In this document: positions 25,501 through 38,520 of the stretch, one piece after another
Numbering within the stretch: the first letter of the stretch is position 1
Layout: each line of letters starts with the position of its first letter
Assembly (NCBI RefSeq): GCF_024713975.1
Contig: NC_091102.1
Coordinates: 13,087,001 to 13,151,000 of the forward strand
Origin: Paralichthys olivaceus
Lineage: Eukaryota > Chordata > Actinopteri > Pleuronectiformes > Paralichthyidae
Direction of reading: 5' to 3'
DNA length: 64,000 nucleotides
Made by a program: the position numbers and the translations under genes
The notes under the pieces: model-generated
Databases searched by the model: none
Told to the model about the DNA's origin: nothing
Seen by the model: only the letters and a program-made list of their open reading frames with translations

Positions 25501-28500
25501 CAAAGTGCTGAGCCATAGCACGTGCGATATCCTTGTGGCTTAATGTGACACCAGAAGCCACAGGCATCCATGGGCTGTCATCGTAAAACAGCTCACTTGC
25601 AGGTTGCAAAACTCCATGTTCATTGGGTATCAGACAGTCAACTGTTGTTTTCTCTTTGGGCTCATATATCCCTTTGATTAAAATTGTCAGGCACATTGAC
25701 AGATCACTCTTTGGCAGGGGCATGTTTCCATGTTGACAGTGCAAGTTCTGGAGGACAGTTTCAAACTGACTGATTGTGTATTTTTTCTCAACACCTACAC
25801 ATTCCCAGAGTTTTGTGAATCTTTTGAAGCCAGGTGGAAGTACATGCAGGTAAGGTTTTGCTTCAAACTGCTCATTTTCAGCTACACAGTTCACATTTAT
25901 AAATGTACTGCCAACAAGTATGAAAGGGAATGAATTTGCCCTCTGTGAGATAAAATTGGAGTTCTCACACTCACTGAGCCACTGGTTTAGAAACTTATAG
26001 CACTCATGTGCTATTTCGTGAAGCATAGGTTTGTCAGTGGATTGGGACTGCTTAGACATTTCTTCCAGCTGCTGAAGCACTGTCTCAGGACTTGGACTGT
26101 CATGAACTCCTAAAATTTGTAGAAGCGGATCATTGTCGCGTATATTCAGATTGATATGATCCAGCACGGGTTGTGTCATGTTCACGAGAAGTGTGCATTT
26201 GTCACTAAACACATCAGTGGGTCTTCTGAGTGTTACATTTCTTTTCTTATCACCAGGTGAAAATGCTGGAAGAAATTCAATCTTCCTCAGTGTTTTCCAT
26301 TGGGGGGAGTCTTCCACAGTCATGTGATGTTTCATAAGTTCAAGAAGGCAGCTCAACCTCTCATATGCTTTCTCTCTGTCAGTGCTCCAGGTTTTGCTGA
26401 TTGTGCCTGCTTTTTGTGTGATTTCTTTCAATGGGAGATAGTCACTTGCCATTCCAAGTTCCAACAAGCGCTTGATCCTTTTGGGGGAGCAAAAGTCATT
26501 TTTGGTCCCACCAAGCAACCTCCCCTCTTCTGCTTCAAAAAGACAGGCAGCTCTCCCTGTTGGATTCACAAGTTTGTTGATATACTGCAGCTGTCCATCT
26601 GTTGTGGGAATGCAAGGTTCACTGATGAGTCGATTGTCAATTCCTTTGACTTGAAGATCGATAGCATGCAGTAAAAGTGTATCTCTGCTCACATGGTCGA
26701 TGGTACCAAGGTTGTTAAACACTACTTCTTGGTAAAACTTTTCCCAGTTCCATGTTCTGTTCTCTACAACCTTTTCCAGGCCTGCCTTTTTGAAGCTATT
26801 TTTCAGCCACAGTGGAAAAGGAACAACTTTGTTGGGTGGTTTTACATATTTCTTGCACAGCTGTATGACAAGTTCACTGAGTTCCTTATCATCTCCAATG
26901 CTCTCGTGTAGAAATATGGCAGTGTCCATTGAGCACCAATGTTCTCCATCACTAAAGAGCTCTGGACCAATGTTGTGCTGGGCAATGCTGGAGTAAAACG
27001 CATCCACCAAAGGCTTGAAAGTTTCACTCACTTTCTCTCTGTCAGGCCAGAAGGTGTGATAACAGTAATCTTCCAGTTGGTTGGTTTTGGACATTTTCTT
27101 AAGTGTCAAAAGTGTTGTGATATATGCCGTCACTACAGGATCCTGTAGAAGAGCTTTGTTCCAGTCATTTTTAACCCCACTCTCCCACAGACCTTTTCGG
27201 TTGCTTGTTACAGCAAATGTACCATTTATATTAACTGGAAGACCTGTGTGAATGGAAAGAGGAAGGAAGCAAAATGCCTGTCCAACGAGGTCTGTTTGTG
27301 ATGAGACCAGTTTCCCAGATTTTGGATTATTTTGCAAAGGCACAGCAACACCCCCTATGGGCAAAGAGAACGTGGCTTCTTTGTTTTTTTGAAGAGCCAT
27401 TTTAAAAGACTGCTGTGTTCCAAAGCAGTTGTACAGGAGCCAGGACTGGACATGAGATACTCCAGACTGCTGACTGGTGATTTGGACAACACTGACTGTG
27501 GTGGAATCAATGACCTCTTTACATTTTCCATCAAGTTTCAACAGTGATTTCTCAGCCTGATATTGCTTTGACACACAGGATTCATCAGGAATCCTCATTG
27601 CACTCACAACGGTTTTGGAGACACTCAGAACAGCTTCTATTTCATCATCTCTTGGTGGAGTTGATGCATTGCTGGAGATCCTCTGTAGTGTTAATGCATT
27701 GACTTTCTTCAGAAAAAGCAGGTGAGTTTGTGAATTATTAGTTAGGTGCTGTTGAAAAGTGAGGATATTGTGTTTGTGATACACTGTTGTGCTTATTTCT
27801 GACTTCAGAGCTTCTTTTTCAGTTCGGAAAGGTAGTTTGATCAGAGTGCCTGAATAGGGTTTAGGAGGACTTTGTTTGCTAAATTTGCAATCAAAAATGT
27901 GTTCATATGGTCCAAACTGACCAGGAAACCAATGAAATAGTTGTTGCTTAGAGAGATCAAGCTTGAGTCCAGGATTAGTTTTTTGCTTGATGTGCTTTTT
28001 AAGATGAGTTACATTTGGATCAAGAATGAGAAGATGGTTGCCACTCAGGATGGAGGGAACATCTGTCACATGATACACAGTATTGAATCCAAGTCCAAAC
28101 TTTCCAATTTTTTCCACCTTGGTTTCTTTCGAAGCAGAGCCCACTCTGACAATATTTTCCCAGTCCTCATCTGTGAACTGCTCATTATTAAATGCCCAAA
28201 GACAAGGTCCTTGACAAAGGGCCATTTCAGCGTCAATAAGACTTTCAGGGGGATCTTTGTGCACTCTGAAATCCACCATGAATTTGCAGACCTCTGCTCC
28301 AGCATCTTCTGCATTCTGAATGAGCTCTTTGAATACATCACTTTCTTCATCATATTCTTTAAGAATGTTTTTAATCCTTGTTGTTATTGGCTCAGATTGT
28401 CCACACTGCTCTATTCCCACTAACTCTGGATTGAGGATAAAGGTACTGAGAAATTGAATGTTCAACCATTCAGCTGTTGCTTTTGTGATTTCCTCATGTA

Positions 28501-31500
28501 CAACATGAATTTCCTCCTGGCTGCACTTAAGCTCTTTCAACCCGTTTTTGCTGACATCACAGAAGACTGCTGTGGAACCTTGTTTCAGTGTGTACTGTTC
28601 ACCCTCTAAGATGACTGGCACTGGTATGTCATCCTTAACTGCCTTCTTCTCTCTCCAAAGCCAGTTAAGAATTTCAATTGACACTTTTACCTCAGAGGAA
28701 CTTGCACATGGCTGTTGCCTTCCTTCAACATTTCGCTGGATAGAATGCAGAATGCCAATGATTTCTTCATCTGAAATCAGCGTTCTCAGGCCTGACTTCC
28801 GGAGCAACTTCTTGTATGGCAGGAATTCATCGGGCACTTTTCCAATGTAAGAGCTCAGGTCTAGATTATGTGGGTATTCAAGAACCAGATCCTTTGGTGA
28901 AACAAACTGGTTGTGGCTCCACAGCCAGCGTGTGTCCCCGTTTATCAATGTTGCAAATTCAGAGATGTTATCTTGCATGTGTCTGTAAATGCTATGCAGC
29001 TCTGTTTTGAAATTCACATCTGTGTCAGGATCAACCATTTTCTTTGCCTTTGATGTCAAGACAGATAAATTGTCTATCACTTTTTCAGGTGGGGGTCGAC
29101 ATTTGAAACCCAGTTTGTTGCTAACTCTGTCACTGACATTTCCCACTAGAGGCATCACATGTCCAACAATGTCCTTAAACACAGAGTGTCTTATTTCATC
29201 TGGGCAGAAGAAACATCTCTTCAGAGATTTGTCATAACCAGGTTTATCACATGGGATCCATTTGAGCATTTTAAAGCGTTGAAGCTGCTCATGAGAAAGC
29301 TTTGACAGTAGATTATTGGCATCCAACATTTTTAAGAGCACCTGAGCTCTTTTCTCAGCCTCAGTTGGAGAGCAAAGACGCATTTTGTCAATCAGTACGG
29401 TGGCATACAACAAATGCTGAGGTGACACATCTGCTTCTTTATTTAGCAATCCAAGATCTGTTAGGCTTTCAAGCATTTGTGATGTGCGAGTGTACATGTG
29501 TGGGGGGAAGAGATATGACTCAAAAATGACTGAGAAAGTTTTAATTCTTGGATCCAAAAAGTTTGACACCTTTTTGAGCTGTCCGTTCACTTCAATAAAG
29601 CTCAAGTCCTTACATCTGCTTCTCAAGATCTGATTCTGAGAGAAAAGGATATTACCATGCTGTAAAATCCAAGTCATGATTTTCTCTGTGTCTTCTTTGC
29701 TGCAAGATCTCTTCTCAATACAGTCAATGAGGAGATGGGCTGCTTCGGCTGTGTTCAAGAGATTAATTTTGAGCAGCTGTAACAATCTGCGATCAGCCTC
29801 AGTAGCACACTGCAAAACTGAATCAGGCATTGGGAGCTCTGTTGGTACTGTTAGACCAGATGTCAGAAGAACAGCCTGCTTTGATCGAGCTGCCGAACAA
29901 ACTCCTCTCATGGTTTTAAAGAGAGGTAACTTTGAGAGTAAATCATTCTCACTCCTTGAGAGAGAATCCAGACGAGAGAGATAATCTTTCAGCTCTTCTC
30001 GTGCTTTGTGAGAGGCCTTCATGAGTTTTTGAATGAGATTCTGAGGGTCTAAATTCACCAATACTTTCATGACGCTCCTCGGAGATGGGCACAGCACGTA
30101 AGAGCCTAAGTCTACGTGCTGGAGCCATTCGTTTCCTCTAACCACTGTGCCACCGGCTTTGCTCACCAACTGAGCTATCTGATCTGGCAAGCTCATGTTT
30201 TTGCTTTTCTGAAAGATGAGGGTTGTGCTCTGTTGTAGTTGTGTTAGTGATACAACCTGACTGACAGACAGGGGGCTGACAGGTATTAATGGTATTCCAG
30301 TGAATTGACTTAACTCTTTGAAGTGAGTATTGAGAAATTTCCAGAATTCTTGGAGCCATTCAAAAGGTGGATGTTGACTGCTGCCGATGTTCCAGGTAAC
30401 AAGACCCGTCCTCGTCTGCTTCCAGTCTGGTGGCAAATACCTCCTTGTGTAGTCAGCCACTTGTTCTGCGTCAATGTTGATGACCTTGTAGAAATCTGCA
30501 TAAAACAGATTTTTGGAACAATATATGTATAAATATATGTTTATGTAGTGAGACAACATGCAAATTACAAATACAATTAACGTTTAGATCACTGTATTCT
30601 ATAAAATGACATACTTTTTCTGGCCAGTTCATTCAGGTGGGTAATGCAGGCTGGACTGAGATCATCAGGGATAAAGAGGTGTTTGCAGCATGGCAGCAAG
30701 GCTCTGCAAAAAAGAGAGCACGTGTCTATCAGTCTAGATTCAATCCAATAGAAGAGATGATCAAAAACTGCTTAAAACCATACACATTTTCAAATAAAAT
30801 ACTGAAGCAAGAAAGAGTAAGCCAATTAGTAGTCCCTGCAAACTTACCTTATTAGGGATCGAACTGCTGTAATTACAGTACATGATTTTAAAAAACTTAA
30901 AAAAAACAATGAACCATATCGCTGTACTTTTTTGTTTCAATGTTACAGGAAAAAACATACGGTTAAAAATCAAAGCCTTTGAGATTGGGTGTGAGCCAAG
31001 AAACCACCACACTTGCAGGCAGTTATTTTCTACAAAAAAGCCCTACATACAAATGTACAAGGGGTGCAATGATTATACAAATCCAGGGTTTGGTTCAGGT
31101 TGATTTTCAAGCTATGTTTTATTTTGTGTTGCCACTTTACGTGAGGGTCTGAAATCTCAAGGTTCTTATCCATCTTGATCTAATCAAACTACCATAACGT
31201 TAATTATTCCATCATAACTGGACCAATGTAGCCACATAACACAAGCAGTTGGAGCAACATTTGTGATTTTGATGCCAAAATTTGCAATTCCATCTTCCTC
31301 TATCAACATTGGGAGTTTATGTCTCATGGTGTGCTCTTGACTTTTGAAACATTTAACACACACACATACACACAACACATCATGTGAATAATATTTTAAT
31401 AGAAATATGTTTTACCTGGGAAACTCATCGCTGTCAATTAAAGCGGTGTCCTCCTCTCTGTCTGTGAAAGATCTGAATGAGCCATCATTGAGTGGTAGCA

Positions 31501-34500
31501 GCTGAAGACCCTCAAGTTCTCTGTATTTTCCATCACTCAAGATATACTCCAAAACACATAGTTTGTCGTCTTTAGGGATGTTATGCACGCCAATGCTGCG
31601 AAGAATGTCCCTCAAGAAAGCTGGAGTCACATGTTTCAGGCTGCTGAGGTATGGACAGGCCTCATTTATGGCTCTTGCAACAGGTCCTGGTAATGTGACA
31701 AGATTTTCTCCACAGGAAACCAAAGTGTTTTTAATGGCGTCCAGCATTTCAGAGCTTGTTGGACCATTGCAGGGGAACACGGCTTCTGATAGTGTGACAA
31801 ATGTTCTTTCATCTTTTGCAAGAGAGAGGAGAGCTACATCCTGTGAGAACAAGTGACTAAGAACATCCAGACCAAAGGCATACCATTTGTCTTTGTGCTG
31901 TATTTGGGCGATATCTGGCCACAGATCGTACACAGAACAGACAGGCAGAATAGACTGTTGGGCAAGTTTGACGGCATCTTGAATGATCATGAGGTATGCA
32001 TGTGGGAGCACCTCCTTCATCAGCAGTTCATTCCACATGGCATGTTCATCATGTCTCTGGTCTTCCTCTTGCCACTTGATTTGTCGTCTGTTGTCTGTGA
32101 GACCAAAGCACGCATTGACATAAACTGGGAGTCCTGTTTTGTTGAACTCATTGTTTGGGAGGGGAAGAAAGCAGCTCAGTCGACCTTCACTGCACTGTCT
32201 GTTCTCTCCACAAGGGAATGCCAAGTCAACTTGAGGCAAAAATTTCAACTTATCTGCCAGTGAATCAAGATTTTCTACAATGCCTTCCTTCATGCTACAT
32301 GTTGTCACAAGCCACTTTGTTTCTCTGTGGGCGTCTGAGTGGAGGGTGATTAGTTTGAACCTTGTTAAACTTTCAATGACTGACTCCTCTTCTGACTCCA
32401 AAACGACATCTGTGGGCACTGAGGATATCACCTTAAGTCTGGTGTTCACAGTGCCATGTATGTTGATATGTATCAGTGACACAGCGGTCACATTTTTGAG
32501 GAACAGAAGGCTCTGGTCCGCATCTGAAATGAAGCTGTCGAAGAGCTCAACCACCTTTTTAGAGTCATATAGATTATCCGAAATTTCTGATGCCTCATTA
32601 CGCAAAGGGAATCTGAAAATTGTGCCGTCAAAGCACTGATCCTCCATGATGACTTTTGACCAGTCTTGTTCGCTTACAAGTGAAACTATATCTCGAAAGG
32701 GTTGGAACTGATCATGCATGAATGTCAGGGCTTCTTGGTGTTCTGGATCATCCAAAGACCACAGAAAACCTCCATTTCTGTCTCCAAATATTTTTTCTTG
32801 GGGGTCCAATAAGCCAAGGTGCACTGAGCTGAATACACTCGGCACATCTGTAAATAAGATAAAATTGATATTTTGCCATTAATTTGCGACATACATTCTT
32901 TAATACTAATAGTTGGACATGTGTTTACCTGTTATGTGATAGACAGAGTTGAAGCCGATTCCAAACCTCCCAACTTTGTTTGGGTCATTTCGCTTGTCAC
33001 TCCTACCTGCCCTCTGAATTGCTTCCCAGTCATCACCAGTGAATGCAGCATTGTTGTATGCATAGAGAGCAGGACCTAAAAAAATAGTTACAGAGAAAAG
33101 GGCTTATGGCATTACATCAACTCATCCATGTGTTCATTAATATTCTCCAGTTTCTCTCAAACTGCGTAATATGAAGTCCATCGCAGCACAAACTGAGGTA
33201 GAAATGCTGTAGACAAAAGGCAATTCATTTTCTGCTTAGACTCAGTATTTTAAACTGTTGGGTAAAACATCTGTAATTAACATTAAAGTAATCCTGGTGT
33301 CTTTTGTGGTCTAATGTAACTGCAACCAGCAACATACGAGAAAATGATTTAAACATCATACTTCTTATCAAGTGATCATGAGAACCAAGTTTTGCTGGTA
33401 GACTAATAAGCTGTATCAAGTTATCAATTATTTATCAATTTGGTACCTTGGTATTTTCCCAGTTCATCAGTCCACAGGCTCTTGGTCCCATAGCTTCTCT
33501 CATCATGAATGAAAACCACTTTTGTGGCTTGAGCATCATCAGCATTTTGAATCAGCTCCTGTTGACATATAAAAATTTTGACCATGAACAGAGTTCAGCA
33601 GACCAGAGGCCTGTAATACGAAGCAGGATTTGCGATCATCAGGGCAACTTCCAGTTTAATGCTCATACAGTTTACATCAACACAAAAATTTGTTACAAGC
33701 ACTTTAAGCATTGGATTGAGCCTTTAGCTCCAATGTCTTTTTTTACGACCAGTGAGCACTGACTGTATACCAACCTTCAAAATCTGTCCACCGTCTGGGT
33801 ATCGACGTAGAATATCTTTCAGGTAGTCGATGAAGGGTGGAGCTGTTGCCCCGAAGGACGTTCTAAACAAAGCAGCAGGATTAAAGAGAAAGAATTAGAA
33901 TCCAAATCAACACACGGCGAGTCATCCTGAAGTACTCAAGACTTTGGAAGAATGGGGTCAAGTCAGATTTATTTATTGTGCTTAATAATAGTGGCAAAGC
34001 AAAATCAATGAGGATTCGAATTTACTATTAATTTAAAGATAGACTCAAAATCCAAACACATTAAAAGACAGAGATTAGGTAAACAAAGAAATTAGAAATA
34101 CATTTAAAAAATACTGTTACTCATACTGTTTATGACTTTGCAGACATATGGAATTAATAAATAATTTAATGCAAGTATGATGATCAATAAGAATAGATTC
34201 ATATAGAAACTAGCGGTTTACAAAACTATGTATTCTAGTCCTGCGGCTAAGTAAATGAACTGTAATTAGATAGTGCTTTTCTACTTTTATCGACCACTCT
34301 CTCACCCATTCACACACACATTTATACAGTGCTACTGTATGCTGTGCTTTTTCTTTCACACACTTTGGGGTTCAGTATGTTGCTCAATGACACATCAACA
34401 CCTTCTGATTCATGAGCAACCCGCTCTCTCTCCTCGCACAGCTGACCACTGAGGATAACTTCAAGTCAGATGTTTCTGAGGAAATGAGTCACTCATCATC

Positions 34501-34642
34501 ACAACATGTTCCTTCACTGCCTTCAGAATTACCAAAGAGAAATAAAAGGTGATCCCCCTCGTACTGTAATGGGTCGGTGCATCAATGTAAAAACAGATAC
34601 AGGTGAATCTCACCGAGCTTTTTTCTTTGTCTTCTGACTCAT
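19589..34642 (-). CDS. Sacsin-like protein (three HATPase/SRR repeats, J domain, HEPN domain)
   Basis: Coding exons in transcript order: 34642-34614, 33862-33775, 33558-33447, 33075-32929, 32847-31416, 30703-30615, 30495-19589. They join in phase into 4267 residues. Three Hsp90-type ATPase modules carry the N-box (ELIQNADDA at about residues 40-48, ELIQNAEDA near 1350, ELIQNADDA near 2350) and a glycine box such as [14 protein letters not shown] or [16 protein letters not shown] domain follows at about 4015-4085 with an intact HPDKN, then a C-terminal HEPN-like region from about 4140. This is the sacsin (SACS) architecture; in humans sacsin is a large co-chaperone linked to Hsp70, mitochondria and intermediate filaments. 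Unlike human sacsin (4579 residues), the predicted start [14 protein letters not shown] leads straight into the first ATPase repeat with no ubiquitin-like domain. The start ATG lies in the first exon with a clear donor. It could be a fish sacsin paralogue or a sacs gene with a missed 5' exon, so no symbol is given. It is convergent with dip2a. Confidence 0.9.
33955..34030. repeat. Possible retroelement tail fragment
   Basis: The stretch GTCAAGTCAGATTTATTTATTG resembles 3' tails of fish LINE-type fragments. It is short, lies in the first sacsin-like intron, and is called on resemblance only. Confidence 0.3.
34265..34450 (-). mobile_element. Degenerate tRNA-derived SINE fragment
   Basis: A segment with CACCCATTCACACACACA, GGGGTTCAGTATGTTGCTC and CCTTCTGATTCATGAGC resembles a widespread fish SINE read from its tail; the tRNA-like head would be on the minus strand near 34430. 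The A-box region is eroded. It lies in the first sacsin-like intron. Confidence 0.55.
34640..34642 (-). other. Predicted start codon of the sacsin-like gene
   Basis: The ATG reads GGAGGATGAG, with G at -3 and A at +4. An acceptor-like CACACAG lies just upstream on the minus strand (about 34648-34654), so the start exon probably follows a 5' non-coding exon. The exon ends GCTCG before a GTGAGA donor and joins in frame to the exon at 33862. No other ATG upstream in the same frame is evident before the acceptor. Confidence 0.65.
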
Positions 34643-34887
34643 CCTCCCTGTGTGGGCAGCTGTAACAGAATCACATTATTGTGACAACTGCAAAGACTCC
34701 AGCACAGTTACTCATTAATAATGAATTCAGAAATCATTAGTTAAGGCCTGAGGACTTCAGAAAGCAAACTGTTAGTAGAAAAAAACATATTATAAATACA
34801 TCAGTGCTGCTGAATTGTCATTTTAATGCTTTACAAAGCTACATCGCAATTAATTGTCCCCACAGTATGGCAGTTGACAGTGGCTTT

Positions 34888-35271
34888 GTTTACATGGACA
34901 CCAATTATCTTATATTAACCTGCTTAAGACAATGGTCTCACTTTCATGTAAACAGTCTTTTCTGATTACCTTAACCTGAATAAAGGTAATACTTGGAATA
35001 AGCAATAATTGAAGGCCTGCATCAGATCATATTAGTGTTACCAATACATCCTAATCACATCATAACATCCCATTGGAATATCCGATGCATTTTACAACAT
35101 TAACATGTACGGCAGTTAAGCTATTTAACGCTATGATCAGAATATGCTCTGTAACATTTAAAGTGGAATGTGAATGGAATATTCTGTTAGCAGCTCATGT
35201 AAAAATTCTGATCAAAATAATGTCTTATTGAGAATAAGGTCAATAGTTGTAATATTACTGTCCATGTAAAC
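34888..35271. mobile_element. TIR element family B (MITE)
   Basis: A 384-bp element is bounded by the perfect inverted pair GTTTACATGGACA (34888-34900) and TGTCCATGTAAAC (35259-35271). A related TTTCATGTAAACAGTC motif lies inside. The interior is A+T-rich and non-coding, as in a non-autonomous DNA transposon. Its superfamily cannot be fixed from the termini alone. Confidence 0.8.
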
Positions 35272-37300
35272 TTAGTCTGTGGTGTGACTTATCTTTTACA
35301 AGCTTCCACTAACTGTCTCCCTGAGCCATTCTTTCATAAGTAATTGTAGCTAAAATCACAATCATTGTCTTGGACTTGTGTGTTTGCTGATTTCAGATGA
35401 CTGTAGTGATAAACAACCGCAGCTTGGAACATATCAATCTGTAGTCTTAATGGACCATGTTCTATTTCATGGGGGTCCTGCTGTCTGACAACCAAATCAG
35501 AGAAATGTATTAATGTTCAAGAATCTCAAGCCTGAATGTCTATTTTGTGACAGTCAGTGCACAGTGGAGGAGATTAGAGATGGGGAGGCTATAAGGGCTG
35601 GATGCTGAACAGAGGAATATGACCAGAGGAAGGCTTGAATAATTCCATTCCTCCTCCTTTCATCGACCTCGCCCAATAATTGGTTAAATGGCTCTTAGAT
35701 CCTTGTGTTTAAATGTGCACACCAGCTAGAGGCTCTATGGTCCAGTAATCCTTGCACTACTGAATCAACTATAGAGTTTAAAGTCTTTTTCAGTAAAGCT
35801 CAATTGATGTGACAACAGAGTAGAAGAGAAAGAGAGTAAAAATAAAAGGCTGAAATCTTTAGACACATGGCAGGATGCCCATTCCACATGATGACGTCAT
35901 GAATGTGGTAATTAGTGTGTTACGTCATCCAGCAACATTAGCCAACTTTTTGAGTGTGCTGAAATTCAGTTGCACAGCATTGTACAAATCCAAAAACCAC
36001 ATTCCATAAAACAAACAACAGGGCAACACCTAAGCAAATGTTACACACCATTTAAAAGCAACAATATAAATGCATAACAAACAACCAAATGTCATGATTT
36101 AGAATTCTTTATTACTATAATGTGGAAAAAATGTATTTTATATGCAGTGGACAGAAGGAAGTGTTATTAAAAATGATAAAAAATAAGTATGAGTGTAGGG
36201 TTGTTCTGACTCAGTCTCCTTGCTTTGTTTCTGTGATAACATAAACCTGAGGTGAAGGCAAACCAGCTCCAAGCAGAAGACAATTTCCTCACTGTTTTTT
36301 TTAAATGACGGCCCCTCCCTTATGCTCACTGACAAAACAAATCCCACACAAGCTTAAGCTCATTGCTGCAGAGCTGCTGATCTCTGATTGCTCTAAGTCC
36401 ATTTGTAAAGGCTTAAGAATAAAAACCCAGAGGATAGATCTTTGTATTTTTGCATTATTTTCACAGTTTCATCTGGAATTGAACGTTTTCTGCATCAGAA
36501 ACTTTAAAATGTCCGACAATGTAAAAAACTCTAACCCTGTGTCAGTGAACTGATACAGTTGTGGAAAAGGCACTAACAATTAGAACTGCATTTAATAGTT
36601 TACCAATATATCTATTTAGATTTTTAACTAGTTTGCCATATCAAGATTCAGGCTGTGGTTCAGACATATAGTCAGACCCAGAATGCCAATGTAACCAATC
36701 TTTCAATACACAGACTGACTCTAGATCTGTTTCCTGATGAAATGAAAATCAAGATAAAAGAAGGTTTGTGGTGCCTTCAGGAGAACCAGTTCCTGGTTCC
36801 AAGTCCAGATCATTTTTGCTGACTCACATTGCATATTGTGGATGCAGATACCAACTGCTGCTGCTTGCATGAGCAGGTGGACTCAAGACTAACATAGCAA
36901 AGTTTCAACTTTTGCAAATTATAAAGTCCAATAATATATAATATAAATACTATTGACGTCATTTAGGCTCAACTCAGATGATCCACATCTGTGCCTTCAC
37001 AGGGCTGAAAGTGTGATTTCAATTTTACTGGCTCAGCAAAGTGGAACTTGAAAGCAGGAAGTGGACAAAAATAATTAATAAACCAAAAATACACAAATAT
37101 ATGAATAGGGCAGTGAAACAATTAATAGAAAGAGACACAAGAGACATTCAGACCAGGAACATTTCCTTATTTATCTGGCTTCAATTTTCTACTGCAAAAA
37201 AGTTGATTTCCCCTAATTTTTATGATGTTCTAGTATAAAAAGTATTTTCCATAATAATTTCATGTTATTCTAATAAAATTCCGTCATGGTGACAGCAGAA
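35272..37300. other. Intergenic stretch, nothing recognised
   Basis: A+T-rich DNA between the sacsin-like start exon and its possible 5' exon. Only short ORFs without family resemblance occur, and I recognise no repeat or RNA gene. If the 5' exon at about 37315 is real, this is intron. Confidence 0.5.
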
Positions 37301-37314
37301 AAATCACTGTACCT

Positions 37315-37378
37315 CAGACATGTGGGTCGACGGATGGTCTCAGGTCTGCAGCTGCTGGGGAGTTCACTCAAAGACTGA
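37315..37378 (-). other. Candidate 5' non-coding exon of the sacsin-like gene
   Basis: On the minus strand a G+C-richer stretch ends in CACATGTCTGAG directly before a GTACAG donor-like site. Joined to the acceptor at the start exon it would place ATGTCTGAG before GGAGGATGAG, giving a five-codon upstream ORF (MSEGG, stop) that overlaps the main ATG. The link is inferred from position and splice sites only. Confidence 0.3.
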
Positions 37379-37638
37379 ATGCAGTCACATCATGAGAATA
37401 TAAAGACTGCACATGTCCTGCCCCAACATCACGAGACGTTTCCAGCTTCAAGTCTGTATCTTTCGATTTCTCCGTCAGTGCCAGTTTTCACAAAACGAAA
37501 CTTTATCTCAGAGACCGTTTCATCCGAAATGGTTCATTCAGCGATCATTTGTTGTATCAGGAAAAACGAAACTTAACTCTTCTGGGCGGAAGTGTTTGTG
37601 TGTGTGTGATGTGCACTTGACAGGATGAGCGGACAAGT

Positions 37639-37683
37639 ACACACACGCACGCACACACACACACGCACACACACACACACACA
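37639..37683. repeat. (CA)n microsatellite with CG interruptions
   Basis: About 22 CA units broken by several CG steps, in the intergenic region upstream of the sacsin-like gene. Confidence 0.85.
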
Positions 37684-38019
37684 TTTGTTTATTATTGTAG
37701 CTTTAGTTAGTTTCTCCACTGTTGGGAATGCGTTCACGTACTGTCAGGATAATCAGAAAAACAACTTCCCGACTGAGAAAATTCGTTTGAACGCCACTTC
37801 AAGTTGGAACAACTCGGAAACGCCTGCGAAGTTTACCGAGTTGCTGAGGTCATCACATATAAACCAATGTACACAAGTTTGCACAGTAATGCTGCTACTC
37901 GGTAACGTCATCAAAAGGCACGACATTGATTTCTATAGGTACTCTGATGACACAGCTAAACATTTCCACATCTCCTGAGGACTCCAGGCCTATAGATGCC
38001 ATTTTCTAACTGTCTTTTA

Positions 38020-38520
38020 CTTTCTGGTCTCCCTAAAAAGAACATAGGCCAATTACAACTAGCTCACATTACACTCACTTTTAAAGGCTCTGGACTGGCT
38101 ACATGTTTGCTTCAGAATCCATTTTAAAATCCTTTCATTGGTCTTCCTTTCACTTATCTCCTAGATCTGTTTTTAACTTATCAACCCTCCAGAACCATCA
38201 AGTCTTCTGGTAGCTGCCTTTTAGTTTTACCCAAAGTCAGAACCATGGTGGAAGCGTTCTTTTAGCGCGATGGACCACTCTGGAACAGCCATCATGAAAA
38301 CTTGAGAGCAGCATAGTTGGTATAACTCAACACCTACCTTTTAATTGACCTATATCAATTAATTTGTCAATTCATTCATAATTGATGTATCTTTTTAAAT
38401 TCACTGTATTTTCAGATTATTTTCCTTTTAAATGCTACATTTTATTCTGTTTCTATTTTACTCCCTTCGATACATCTATGCTCTTTTAGGATTGTATCTG
38501 TTCATTCTAAAAACGTAAAT
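38020..38520 (+). mobile_element. Degenerate non-LTR retrotransposon 3' fragment (L2/Rex1-like)
   Basis: The segment around 38085-38330 reads like the far C-terminal coding end of an L2/Rex1-type reverse transcriptase: CTGGACTGGCTAC, then CAGAATCCATTTTAAAATCC, CAACCCTCCAGAACC and CACTCTGGAACAG follow in the usual order (compare the LxWLPVxxRIxFKIL region). Frameshifts and stops break it. A+T-rich sequence after it may be the tail. This is a dead copy. Confidence 0.6.
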
